DNA of 64,000 nt from Eremophila alpestris peregrina (lineage: Eukaryota; Chordata; Aves; Passeriformes; Alaudidae). Numbering within the stretch: position 1 is the stretch's first letter; each line of letters opens with the position of its first letter. The stretch spans positions 13,063,848 through 13,127,847 of the forward strand of contig WMCF01000016.1 in NCBI GenBank assembly GCA_009792885.1, written 5' to 3'. This document shows, piece by piece, positions 1 through 13,514 of this stretch. The notes below the pieces were generated by a model. The model was not told the origin of the DNA. It did no database searches and saw only the letters and a list, made by a program, of their open reading frames with translations. Both the position numbers and the translations under genes were made by a program.

Positions 1-778
1 TATGTTTTACTAGTTATTCAAATATTGAAGACTTAAAAGAATCATTCCTGCCTTAAAAAAATTTCCCTCTTATTGTGTTCCTTAGTAATATAGCATTTGC
101 AAAATTTAATTAAAGTTGGCATTAAAAATGCCTCTTGTAAGCTGAAAGCAGAGTCTTTCTTCATGCACTTAGCTACATTTCAACTCACATATGTAATATT
201 CCTCAGAATTCTGGCCATCTTTCCTCTCCCACCAGCTAACCCACAAAAAGATACGAACATCTCAGGGAACAATACATTTACATTTTTAATCTCATGGGTA
301 GAAATACAGGGTATTTGTGCTTAAGAAATGCAAACACAGGGAGGGGAAAAAAGCCCAGAAAGAATCCAGAGGTAAATCTGAAAAATGAGGATCATTGATA
401 CATGAAAACTTCTTGTCTTTAAGTGTGCCTGGTGCACCTCACTCAAAACTACTGCACATAAGGGATGGGCCACAGCAACAACTGGAACTCTAAAATGTGA
501 AATCCAAAGGGAAGTTCTCTTAATGACTTCTAGGAACTCCTGCAGCTTGGAGCTCCCTGACTATCCAAATAGCACCAAAAGTGAAGTAAATTTGTCTGCC
601 CACCATGATTAGGATTTTTTGTCTTACCCTAAAGTTGAAGCACTTCAAGGGTGCTTATTATAAAGTCAAGGATTGTGTTGGACTTTAAACATTCTGTATC
701 TCTGTGAGGGTTTGAAAGTCAGTGTTGTAGAAATTCCAGTGCAGGGATAACACAGCAGGTAGCAGCTTATCCTTGTGT

Positions 779-821
779 CAACATAAATAATCAACATAAA
801 TAAATAATCAACATAAATAAT
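779..821 (+). repeat. Short AT-rich tandem duplication
   Basis: The block ATAAATAATCAACATAAATA is repeated with small offsets, giving about two and a half copies. This is simple replication-slippage sequence with no coding potential. Confidence 0.7.
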
Positions 822-3800
822 GCCTCATTTGGTCATTTGTTATGTTGTGTTAGCTACTGATTTAATCCCCATGTCCTATTCTCCAAAACTGAGCCAGAAA
901 CTCATAAACACCATTTCAGAACCGTTTGTTCCCATCAACAACTTCTCAGAGATTATGAGGAAAAAAAAAAAGAAAAAGAAGAAGAAGAGCAACAAAGACT
1001 AACACTTAATTTTGCAAGTGATTAGCAGTCACACAGAAGAATGGTGACTAAGGATTAAGAGTCTCATTTTGGAATTCTGGTAGGATTCAGGTTCAGTGAC
1101 ACCCAGACCTGAGCAGTGACAGAGAAAAGCTTTGCTGGAAAGTAAGACATGACACGTCTTATCCTTTCCCACAAAAGAACATTCCTGGATCATGGTAGAC
1201 ATAAATCTGTATTACTCATGCTAATCCTTACACTTTTTGATGAGCTACCAGCAAGGGATCTAAAACTTAAATGTGGAAGTTATTATGACACAAAACCCAT
1301 GAACAGAGGCATCACTCTGCACTGAATAGCTTGACATTTTAAAATTTAAATAACTTTCTGTTTCTGGAATATATTTGAACCAATGAACTATAAATTACAT
1401 ATAATAAATAATAAATAAACATTTAACAAAGGGTATTAATTATTCTCCTTGTACCACTCTAACAGGTAGTTTTCTTTATCTCATGTTTTTCATTTATCAC
1501 ATCTTTTGGTCAGCTTCCATTTTGTGTAAGTCTATTTTTTTTATCCAAAACAGTTTAATCAAATCCAGTCAGTAAGTTCTTTAGTATGTAGCTGCTTGCT
1601 TTAAAAACAACTCTTTGTTGTGGCATCAGCAATAGCCTGCAGTTATCAACAATTCACAGTTACAAAGACTGACAGTGCTATTAATTATAACACAACTTTT
1701 AGTGAAAAATTTCACTGGTCATTTTATAAGATCAAGTAATTGTTTTGAACAGGGAAAAAATACATTTTGTTATAAACATGATTTCAAATACTGGGATGGA
1801 TGTGTCCAAATAGAGAATAGGTGAATATATTTGACACATGTAAAAAAATGCATAGGTATGTCTGCAGCCATTGCATTTCTTTTTAAAACAAGTCTTAGAA
1901 TCAGATTTAATATTAAATGTAGCTCATAGCTCTTAAGCATGTGGAAGATGAAGATTGTGAGAGTAGCTGGCAGTCCCTACTTTTAAATTACAGTTACAAT
2001 ATATCATGACATCTTTAAGGAAGTATGGTCTTCACATCACCCCTCTTTTAATATGAGGGTTTCAAAAGTGTGTGAGTATGGTGGGACAGTAAGCTAATAT
2101 TAACAAAATTCTCAGTCATGTGTTTTGTCTGAAGGCAGGTGACATTTCTGATTTGGTGAGCACAAATTGAACTGACCTTGGAAGAAACCTTAATGTCCTC
2201 ATGTGCATAAAGCAGTAGCAGCTATCTATATGCATTTTCACACCTCATGAACTTTTACACATTACTCATCTAAATCAGAGATCCAGACACAAAATCTGGC
2301 ACTTGGGACTTTATGTGGATTTCTGATATTCCTTGGCAAATGTGGAGTTCTGAAATAAAGGGCTGTATTTAAATGATTTACAGATGTAGGGGCAGGATAG
2401 TGGGGAGAGGGTTGCTGGCATTATTTCATTCCAGATGCACACCTAAATTATAGATAATCATTGTTCTGCCTAAGTGGTGTTTCAAAATACCACACTGGAG
2501 AGAGCACAGGGGCTTGGAGGCTGATTACACAGGACATCAGTGGAAACTGCAGCATTTCCTGGCATCTGGCACACTTGTCTAAATGAAGAGCTTGTCATCT
2601 GCTGGCTTTTCAGCTGTGGCACGTCACCTCCAGTCTGCAGAGCTGTGGCACGGGTGAAATGACACAGCTGATGTGCCAGGATGTGACACACCTTTCATTT
2701 CACATGCCAGCATTGCTGCATCCCCCTCTGTGAAATGCTGCAGGGGCACATTTCTCATGTGAGGTTACATTGTTCTGCTGGACTCTTTGCTCCAGTTTGA
2801 AGTCCAATTTGGGATGAGAGAAGAAATGTTAGCTGAGCCGTTTGAATGGGACACTTCCACTGGAGACTGTTTTTAATCCTCTCACAATGCTAAGCACCAT
2901 TGCTAGCATCATTTGTTTTATGTCCAGCAGATAAACATTTTTTCTGAATTGGACTATAAAATAAGATGCATGGCAAATATATGAGAGAAACCTCAACATA
3001 ATTATTTCTGGCAGAAGTCTAAACCAGAACAAAATGGCAACATGAGATATGTGTTCTTTATATAGAAATCAACAAAATATATGGAACATGACTGCTTAAG
3101 AAACCTAAAATGGCAGAAATACCAAAGGGATACAGTGCCATGACTGCAATCACAGAAATAACCTTTCCTGTTGGGACACTCCAATTTGAAAATTTCAAAA
3201 TACAGTCACAAACATATAGTTGAAAAGCAGAGTTCTGAAATAAAGTTTTTGATAAGACACTTCTTAAAAAGACAAAAAAAAGATCTATATCACTTGGCTT
3301 TGAAACTTTATGTACTACAGTATGTAAATAACACAGGCTATTCTCAACCCCCTCTTTATGAATTTTTTCATTAAATATCACCTGCTCTCCATCTCATGTC
3401 TGCCCTGGTATCTCCTGCAGGCAGGATATTTCATCTTTACTCAAGCAGGAATGTAAAATACTGACCATTTGATGATTAGCAAATATTCCAGTGAGGTTAA
3501 GCCCTTAATTTTTGTAAATATACAATATCTAACTATTTTCTTTTTCTCAGTAATAAATAAGTTTTAAAAAAAATACAAACAGAAATGCTACTAGAGGTAC
3601 TGTGAGTAACAAGGAAAAGTTATGTTTGAGAGGCTTTACCACTGACTGGCCAATAATCCTCAGTCACTGGATGCACCTGACCCAGGGTAACCCTGTCTCT
3701 GAGCCTGTTTAATTCCTTACACTTTCTGCTAAAATAAACCTGTAATTTGCTATTCCAAAAAGGATTGGCAATCCACAGGATTTGCTCTTTTTGCCACAGT

Positions 3801-5992
3801 GTGGGTCAATACCACCAATTTGGTTATTATTGACACTCCAGTGAGCCAGTGTCCAACTCAGGCCAAGGTAAAAGCAGTTCCAGCAGTGGATCCTGGATAT
3901 CCTGTGGCCATCCCAAACATTCCATTGTTGCTATTTTGATTCAGTAGTGGGGAAGATAAAAATTCTTTGAGTCTTGATATTTCATCTTTTCAAATTCTAA
4001 GACACATAAAGGATGAACACAGCCTTTCACACATGTAATAGCCCCATTATTTTTGCACATTTCTATTATTAAAAGTCACAAAGGGATTCTACAGTTCCCT
4101 TATGGTAATGAATATTTTTCAAAATTTAGTGGAGGAATGATGCAATTGTTGCCAGGATTTAAATCTTTTTTTAAAAAGGCAAAAGAAAGAAAGAAAAAAA
4201 CATTAAAAACTCATTACTACCTTCTCAGAGAAGGACAATTGGTATTGAATCATCAATAAATGCAGTGTGAACAGTCTGGCAAATTTACACCCAGAACTAT
4301 CAGAGAAAATAATTTTGAAATATAAAAAGAGCCCTGAAAACTAGATACAAGAATGTAAACAAGAGCTATTCTTTTCATTCTGAATTACCCACCTGACTCA
4401 GTGCCATAATTTTCTAGGTAGGAGGATGAGAAAGAAAAGAGAAAAGCTTAAATACCATTTCCCTTTACTCTCTAAGTGAAGAGATGGCTGAAGAAAACAC
4501 AAAAATCTGAAAGGGTACATTTTTTCTTGTGATTGCAAAAGTTGTGATGTGTGGCAAAGCCTGGGGCCTTTTAGCTGTGCTCAGATTTGTGATGTTATTT
4601 TTAAAAAGGAATAATTGGTGAAAAATTATAAGATTAAAATGCTTCCCACAACCCCCCTAACAATTTCATGCAAATACCTTAACTGCACATCCCTTATTCT
4701 TCATCTCCTGTTAACCCTTTCCAGTGGAGTGAGGAGCTCTGTACACTGGGTATGAGCCTAGGCATGAAGTTAAATCACAGCCTGGGACATTTCTATCACA
4801 ATGATAATTATGCAGCAGAAAGGCCCAGAAGTACATTGATTAAATTATTTGTCCTAGAGTTTTAACTGAAACTATCCTGTCTTGGCATAGATACACTAAA
4901 ACTGCAAACCATTCTGTGAACACATGAGTTCACTGTGAACACTCCTCCCCACACCCTGGCTGACAAGTGGACTGGCTGCACATTTACTGGGGAGCCTTTT
5001 CACATAAATCAGAGCTGTCCAAAGCCTAATCGGATTTTCTCTGGCTGCCAAAGTTCCCAAAGGCTTCTGCACCATCAGCCTGGCAGCTCCCTGAGCGTGG
5101 CCCAGCCTCGCAGAGTGGAGCCTCCAGGGAGGCTCCTTCTGCTGTGCACATCCCTCCATGGCCAATTGAAGTGGCTCCAGAGTCACCTTGTGCTCTGGAT
5201 GCTGCAAGGAGCCTGCAGTGCAGGCAGGACTGGGGCCAAGGTGCTGTCACATCACATCCTGACGTTGGGGAACGCTCTCAAAGAGGAATTGCAGAGTTAC
5301 TTTCACAGCTCATTGCTGAAGCACCACACAAATATCCTTCTCATGAAATAAAACCCTTCCCCATGATAAAAGCTGGAAATGAAAACATTCTCACCTGAAC
5401 ACAGAGCAGCTTCATACCCAGCAAAGCAGAGCTGCAAAACATTGTTATGGTTGTTGACCATGGAAATTTCTAAAAGAAGCCTCAGAAAACACAATGCATT
5501 ACATCTTCTAGGTATAACAGATGAAAAGACATTAAGAAAGATCCCTATTTTAGGTATCGTTTCAAAGTTTATGTTGCTTGCAAAAATTGTTAGTTTATTA
5601 AATATATTTCACTATATGGTGCAGCATTTTTACTCTTGTACTGTACAATGACAATCACCCATAAAATACTGAATAACCAGCAGCAACTGTTGAAAAACTT
5701 GCTGGAGTTGCAAACAAAACTTTCTCAGAAGTTTGAGCTACAAGCTGAGAAAGCTGAAATATTAAGGAAAGAATAAACTGAAATAATTAATAAAAACTGG
5801 CAGCTGCCTGCACAGTGCTTTCAGAAACTGAAGATTCACAATCTAACATGACAGCTACCTGTGACCTCAAGAATCATCAAATGTGGAGGTACACTAAAAA
5901 GACTTGAGGAAGCAGCTGTTTAAAGACTAACACAAGCATTTTACATTAATTGTGAAACATTAACTATTTAAGGAAGAATACTTTTTGATTAA

Positions 5993-6090
5993 CATATACA
6001 TATATTATATATATATATATATATACATGTGTGTGTGCAAATATATATATATACTAAACATACTAAATATATAAACTAAATATATATGTA
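5993..6090. repeat. (TA)n-rich microsatellite
   Basis: Uninterrupted TA dinucleotides are followed by a short TG stretch and further ATATAT blocks separated by CTAAA. It is likely length-polymorphic and has no gene association. Confidence 0.85.
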
Positions 6091-9000
6091 CACTAAACCC
6101 TTTTGGTAAGGTCCCTTTTTTCACTGAAGCAAAGCTAATTGCACCAGAGTATAGATGGCTGAATTCCATATTTCCTGTGTTTGTGCATGTACATGCCACA
6201 GCTTTGACTTTTGTAAGAATGTGGTCAGTGTTGATTGATCAGTTATAACCAGGAAGCTGTGTGAATGTCTATTATGAATGTAATTAAATCAAATGGCAGT
6301 AATTCTCTTTAAAGTATATTTTTAACACGTGTTGCACAGCAATGTTTCATGTTGTGGTACACATCTTAACACCAACACCAACATTCCTGCGGACCACTGG
6401 TTTTTTGAAATGTTAGAACTGGTCTTTACTCATTAAATGTCACTTTCACAACTGAAGGATTTTTTCTTGCCTCTTACTTGATACTTTTTTGCATCAAATC
6501 ACTGCCTGGCTTACATTAAAAATCATTTGATGTATTTATTGACTCTAGAATTAATTTCTTTAATACATTACATATTGGTACCATTTTTTGATCTCACATT
6601 CATTTTTTGGCATGTGCTTATTGAGGTAAATTCACACCCAGAGAATATCAAAAGTGGACTTACTCAAGAAGCTGAATATCATCAGGATGTGGGATTCAAA
6701 CCCAGATCATCTATTTGCCTGGAGAAGAAAGCAAACAGCAAAAAGAAGCCAAGTCTCCCTGTGTCCATGTTTGCTCTCAGTGGGGTCCTTCCTTGGATGG
6801 GGATGGACAATATTTCTGTGTAAAAGTGGACTCCTAGGGATCAATGTCTCAAATCTAAATACTCCAGGTGAGGGACCTATTGACAGCGTGATTATTTATG
6901 GCCATGGTGCAGTCATAGAAATAAATGCTGATGATCCAAGATGGATCCAGTGTGGATTCCTTTAAAAGCATCCTGCTTCAATTGCAGATTGCAGCTCCCA
7001 AGGGGCTGCCTTCCAACACAACCACCATGGATCCCTTCAGCACACTCATTTCATTCTTTTGAACATTTCCCAAAATATACCACTTACACACAGACACACT
7101 AAAATAGAATTCTTCACCTTTTCTAGTACTTCTCTAAATAGTATGCAGAATAAAGTAATGGGGACATTAAAAAAAAGGAGAAATAATAAAGAGCATTTCT
7201 TTGTCTAAATCCAGGTATTGTTTAATGCAGCTGAATTAGTTTGGTTTATGCAGTTTCATTTGCTGAGTACCAGGAAAATACATTCCACGTAATTAGAAAA
7301 TAAATTTGTATTTACTATGTAACAATTCTTGGGAAACACACGAGAAAGATTTGTAGTCCTTTTATATTGAACCACCAACTAAACAAAAATCTTCTTACTC
7401 ACAGTGTCTCTCTCCTCTGTGCTCCAGGATGCTCAGCAGAGGGAATGGGAATTCGAGATTTTGCATGATGTCAAGATTAGCACTGAGTAGAAATAACACA
7501 TTTGTAATTTCATGGAACCAAAAAACCAAAAAAAAAGTAATTCCAAAGCCAACACGGAAAGAACTCAGTTGTTGTGGATTCAGTAATTTGTATTTAGCAC
7601 AAGGCCCTCTATTAGAAGAAATATTTTCTATTTAATGGAACAGAAAATAAAATCCTGATTCCCATATATTTCAAATAGGACATGATATGGATCAGTAATG
7701 AATAATAAAGTAGGATTCTAAGAACCCAGACTTCAGGTAATTTCTGGCTTAAGAGCAGCCTTTTTGTGGACCCTAAATGAATCTTTCTGGTTTTATGCTT
7801 CAGCTTTCCTATCTGAAAAAGGGGAATTAAAATATTATTCTTCAGATGTATTTCCACATTTTTAGAAAATAGCAGGCACATCAAATGTCATGACACGTTC
7901 TTGGTGACATAACAAATTGATGCAGTAATAAACAAAGCCCTATTGACACTTTTTAAGTACAACTAATGTAAGTTTTTACATTTAAGATGTCTTGTGGGAC
8001 TCCAAACTAAATATGGGCAGAAAAGTATCTAAAAAAATTTTAAAAATTTAACATTTAAAAAATAAATAAACAAAAAAGCTTCAAATAATTCCAGTTTAGT
8101 CAAATAACAGAGTCAGAAACTGCAAGCAAATGATGGGACTAATGACAAGATTTTTTTCTTTTTTATTCATTCAGAGAGCAGGAATGACACCATCCATCAC
8201 CTGTAAAAACCAAGCTGGGAGCCTGCAGCTGCAGAGCTGTGCCCAGTGAGTGTTGTGCCCTGTAGACCACAGCTCACTATAAATCCATCTCTCCAGCAAT
8301 TACACACTGCAGCCTGAACCCTCTGCTAAAAGGCCACTGGTACACATTGCACTGAAACCAATAATTATTCTCACCCATGCCAATTCACAGCACAGAGAGG
8401 AAAGAAGGTCTCAGGAATCAATCATTAAGGGCTTCCCAATTGTACTCAACATTACCACCAGTTGCACATCTCTCTGAATATTCCTAATAAACATATTCCA
8501 AGCTTGAACGAGGAAAATTAATAACCATGCTTAGATGAAAATTGCTTTTTTCTTATATTCATGAAAAACAAGAGTAATTGTTTTGATATGAATATTGCTG
8601 AAATGCATGGGAAGTTTTTTGATATGAACAAGCATATTTTCTTCCATGTTCTCTCTCTCCTCATTGATTAAGTTCACTAAAGGAAACAAAACTGCTTGCT
8701 GGCCTGCATGGCAAAGCAGCAAGGTAACCAAATCAATAGGGAAGTGATTTTGTGCTGAGCAGGTAATTTTTAAGCTGTATTTTACCATCTTTGCAAAAAT
8801 ACATAATGAAAAACACATGATGTCTACTTGTAAGAGAGAGGATTGAACATTTCTTAGCACCAACTTCCATGGCACTGCAGGGACATCTCTACACATTAGA
8901 TTTGTACCTTCATTAGGGAGGAAAAAGAAGGCAGGCCCCAAAGGGAAGGTAATACACAGCAGATTATCTTTCCTGTTAGAGAAAAGACTGATGGAAACTG

Positions 9001-10616
9001 GTCAACAAGGGATGAGGAAAACACTTACTTCAGGAATCTTGTGTTCTTCTTGTGGGGATTCAGGTTAGAATTTAGAGACAATATTCCTCTTCTAGTAGAT
9101 TTTTTTAAAACATGAAATTCCATGCAAAAACTATGAATGAAGTCCTGCAGAACTGAAGGATTCCTTTGCTCAGTATTATAAGTTCAAATGTTCAATAGCT
9201 ACTCAAGGTTTACTGCTTTGCCACTCTAAGACAGACTTTCCTGAGAAGCAAAACCAGAAGTGCTGCCCAGCTGTGCCTGCATCTGTGACCTCCTTGGCAG
9301 GTAGGTAAATGTATAAACAAAATTGAAATAACTATGTAGGCAGTTCAAAAACCTTCCAACGTAAGAAATAAACCCCTAGTTTTAATACTTTTTTAATTTC
9401 AATACTTGAATGAGTTGTGGTTCTCTTTGCAGTGCTCCCACTTGTTTGACCTGTCAGGATGTACAGCATCACTGTTACAGCACTTTAGATTTAACATTAC
9501 TACGAGGCAATAAGATTATGAAACAGCAGATCCCATTCCCCACTCTCACCTATGACCCACTTTAGCACATTCATTTCATTGCAGGAACAGCCTGGGAAAC
9601 ACTTTGATTTTTTTAACACTAAGATTTTTCCATTGTGTATTTATAGCAGGTGGGAGTGAAAGCACAGAAACTGTTGAGTCTGTGTTGTCAAGAACTGAAT
9701 ATAGATTCTTAGACTACCACACACATGGTCTATAACTGTACCATAGCCCATAGGTCTTGATCCACTTTGCTCTTTCATGAGCTCTAATTATAGCCAAAAA
9801 AAAAAAAAATTTAAAAGCATCCAGTATTCACACAAATACATGGAAAGACTTACTTCCTCAGAGGTGTTTGTCATGAACTTCTTATCCACATTCTGAGTGG
9901 GCTCTTTTGCCCAGAAATGTCCTCAAGGTGCCCTGGGGATCAACACTGCCTTGAGGCCTTCCAGGACACAGCTGCCCCCTCACCACAGGGCTGGAGGGAC
10001 TCCCAGCTGCAAAGTGTTCCACTGACTCTGAAATGCTTTATATCAACAATAACCCACCAATGCCGGGGTCAAACCCACCTGGGAGGTCTGTAAGAACTCC
10101 ACTGTTTGGCAGCTATGATGAAATGATACCTATTGATTACCCCAAAGAGAAACTGGATTACAACAGCATCCTGCTTACCTTGTGCACTTTGGTTTCACCA
10201 CATCTTGCAGTGGCAATGCCAACTGTTTGTGATCCCACACAAAAAGCCGAAGTGGATGAATAACCTGGTGAGGGGTTTTGCACCTCCCTGTAGCCAGCAT
10301 AAGGATGCTGAGTCGTGATGGTGTTGATGCCAAGAGAAAAAAGATCAGCAGAGTCTCTGTACCGTGGCTCTCTAGAGAACGTTAAAGAGCAATGCTGGTA
10401 TTTGCATGAGGGCTGCAGTTAAATGAGCTCAGCACCCACACCTGGGAGAAACGGGCTCCAGGTGCTTACTGCATTTCAAAGCTATCAGACATCGTCATTG
10501 CACCGAGAAGTGGGAATGACTGTAGCCAAAGGTGAAACAACAAGTTCAGAAAGCACAAGGAAATTCAAAAGAAAGAAGGGTCTGGACCAGTATTCTGCAA
10601 CTAATGTACAGAGGGT

Positions 10617-10677
10617 TAAAATTAAAAAAAAAAGAAAAACTTAATAAAAAATAAAAATAAATAAATAAATAAAAAAC
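10617..10677. repeat. A-rich / AAAT low-complexity tract
   Basis: Poly-A and AATA tetranucleotide repeats lie immediately before an abrupt change to GC-rich sequence at about 10699. Confidence 0.8.
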
Positions 10678-10694
10678 CACGAAAAGAAAAGAAA

Positions 10695-11045
10695 AAAGGC
10701 CGCGGGGGCGGCGAGGGAGTAGAGGTGCGGAGAGAGAGCAGGATTTGGGAATTCCTCTTTCCACCTATCCACTTTGATACTCCATTGGGACAGAAATTCC
10801 CAATGCTAGATCAGCACAGAAAGAATAATTATCACCACGCATTTCTAAACTCTCGGGTGAGGGGCAGAAAGGTCAGCAGCCACTCAGAGCTCCATCTCCA
10901 GGAGGGAGGGTTGGTTTAGAGACGCTCCGATCCATGATTTCCCGTAGAAGCGCGTTCCCGGATCGCTCCCCGCCGTTCCCGCGGACTGCGGCGCCCCCCG
11001 GTGGCGAGCAGGGCGCAGCGCAGGCGGCAGCTCCGGTCCAACGGA
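10695..11045. promoter_or_regulatory. Orphan CpG-rich patch (possible promoter or boundary)
   Basis: A local rise in GC and CpG inside an AT-rich desert, densest at 10699-10735 and 10920-11040. No conserved coding exon is present on either strand. It could be the promoter of a non-coding RNA, an upstream promoter of a neighbouring gene, or an insulator, since it contains a CTCF-like motif. No TATA box or initiator was identified. Confidence 0.4.
10990..11004 (-). promoter_or_regulatory. CTCF-like binding motif
   Basis: Read on the minus strand the 15-mer is CCACCGGGGGGCGCC. It fits the CTCF core CCASYAGRGGGCRSY at 14 of 15 positions; the sixth base is G instead of A. The match is by eye, and occupancy is not known. 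Confidence 0.45.
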
Positions 11046-13492
11046 CCGTTTTCATTTTCCCCTTGGAGATTTCTTTTTTGCTGTGATTTGGAAGGAATAG
11101 GAGATTATCTAAAACTACGGAAGAGTTAAAACCTGTAAATTTCTTTTTAGAAATCATTAAAAAATCTCCACGAAATGTTTTGGTTTTATACCCTGAATAA
11201 AGGCTTCAGTTTGTATTCTACTTTTTGGTTCGAATTTATCTTCCTTTCCTTAAAATGAATTGTAAGTGCAGAAACGGGGGAAGCAGTTCAACAGAAAACA
11301 TACGCGTGCTACTTACTTGGGTGACCCTGCAAGAAGGGCACCTTACTGTCTGCTGCTTGTGTAAATCCAAAACAATAAATTTCCTTTTTAAAAGAAACAT
11401 TTTTCTTAGAGTGAGCACTCCTTTATTGTACTTCTTGTGACGAATGAGATCCTCACAAATCTTTGTCAATGTAGCAGGGGAAATAGTTTAAAGGACTTCG
11501 TTTCACATCATTCTAATATTCCTGGGAATTATTTTTAAGAGGATAACCATTACTCAAAAAAAAAGGTAAAGTCCAAATTCTTCTTTCATTTTGCTATCTC
11601 CTGAAATTTTTCATCTGATCAGTGCAGCAGATGAAAAACAAGGAAATAATTACAGCTCCAGGATTCTGTGGGCAAGCCAACACCAACCTAATGTCCTAGA
11701 AACACATGTTTTTCATAAAACATTACATATCTGATGGATTAATGGATCAAAATGTTGTCCCTCTTCTGATGTCAGAGAGGCAGAAGTGTTTGGTGCAGAA
11801 GCCAGCTCTGTGTGCTTTATTCCAGCTGAGAGCTCTCCATCAACAGAACAATTCTCTAATGACTAATTACAGCCAGCATCTGGCTCCTTTATATCACCTG
11901 AACAGCAAAAAATGTCAGATCAGTATGGAGATATCTGTCCTTTCATGCAGCAGTTAGTGAAACCCATACTACAGCATGTAGTAGTTAATTATTACACTCC
12001 ATGTAATTCTTGGAATAAATTAATGGTATGAATCACAGCATTAAGTGCCACTACAAATGATTGATGGGAAGGGATAGCAGATTGCCACAGAATAAAACAA
12101 ACAAAAAGGGACAACAGGGTTTCTCCTTTTCCCTAGTATTTTCTGTTAATTTTGGATCTTTAAAAATCTTAATTTCATCTGACTGATCTACTGTAAAGGA
12201 GCAAGGTGGACATGAGAACACTTTTAATAAGGTTTTTTTTCAAAATAGATCTGCTAAAAAAACCATAGAATTTTCATCAAAATGAGTATTTTCTAAAGCC
12301 ACTGAGAAAAATCCAGTGTAAATCTTCATCTGACATTCTTAAAGAACCATCAAGAATATTGCTGAGATCACTATAGAATTATACCAGGACTTCCTCTGCT
12401 CACTACTTGGCATTTTTAAAAAAATTATTATCATATTACTACATCACCAGTAATTCCAAAAATCCTCTCCAACTGTCTGCAGTCCAATTAAGTTTTCACT
12501 CTTTAAGATCATTGAGGAAATAAAATTTGTTGTTGATAGTACTGTTTACCTTCTTTATTAATTATTTATGCATACATAAACCAGCACAAGTACACAAACA
12601 GTTCCTTGAGGACATTAAGAGTAACTTCATCATGAACATGCATAATTTATTCCTCATTTCTCTTTTAAAAATAGTATTTCATGTACCCTTCTAACCATTT
12701 CAGAACTGCAGAAAAGATCCTTTTTCAATGATTTTTAAATGCATTTACTTTTGGATAAGCAGACATAAAGCACATGCTTTTCTCTTTGACAGCCTGATAG
12801 GGGAAGACAGGAAGGTAACAGGAGAATTTAACTACAATTCCTTTAAATACAGGTCTTGTCTCTTTCAATAAGCACAGATAATCATGTATTCAGTAAACGT
12901 TTAAAATAGCCATTCACTAGAAAATCATTTCAGGAGAGATATGCAAAATCTTACTCCATATGACTAAAATTCAACAGATTGCACTACACTGCAGCTTTAC
13001 AGCTGGATCTCTAGACACCCATTACATTTTGTGAGCTGTTTGTACTGTAGCTTTTGATATTCTTAAAGGATTGACGGCATCCATTTCCTTTCAAATAGGG
13101 TCGTTTTCAATTTACCAGCATTCAGCAACCTGCAAATCTGAGTCTGCAAGGCGCTCTTAAGAATATCACTTTCAGACGATGGATGTTTTCCAGGTGGTTT
13201 TGCACAGAACCATGAAATGCAGCTGCTGCGAAACCTTTGATGAGACATAAGTAGAACAACATCAAAAGTGCGCCTCTTTTTGAGCAAATACATGAAAGCA
13301 CAAAACTAGCTGACAGTATCACATCGTGGAATTCATTTGAACTTGCAGACAGGAACCAAGAGGAAAGACAATTTCTGTGGCCATTGCTGGGAGCATGGCC
13401 TATGCTGATGCAAACACAGAAATGGATTTTTAACTCCATCCTTACAGAATCGGACGCAAAGCCGGGATTAAATCTTGTGAACAGAAATAGAC

Positions 13493-13514
13493 GCACACAC
13501 ACAGGCACACACAT
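13493..13514. repeat. Short (CA)n microsatellite
   Basis: An imperfect CA dinucleotide run, interrupted by GG, that grades into TATATC. Confidence 0.8.

Larger units (their letters stand above)
1..10680. other. Gene-poor intergenic DNA, left part
   Basis: AT-rich sequence with stop codons in all frames. The open stretches are short, lack plausible exon borders and resemble no protein I know. It contains an AT microsatellite near 6.0 kb, A-rich tracts (near 960 and 9798) and a somewhat GC-richer patch at about 4930-5260. By synteny this should be the desert between CACNA2D3 and SELENOK, but that is inference because no CACNA2D3 exon is visible. Confidence 0.7.
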
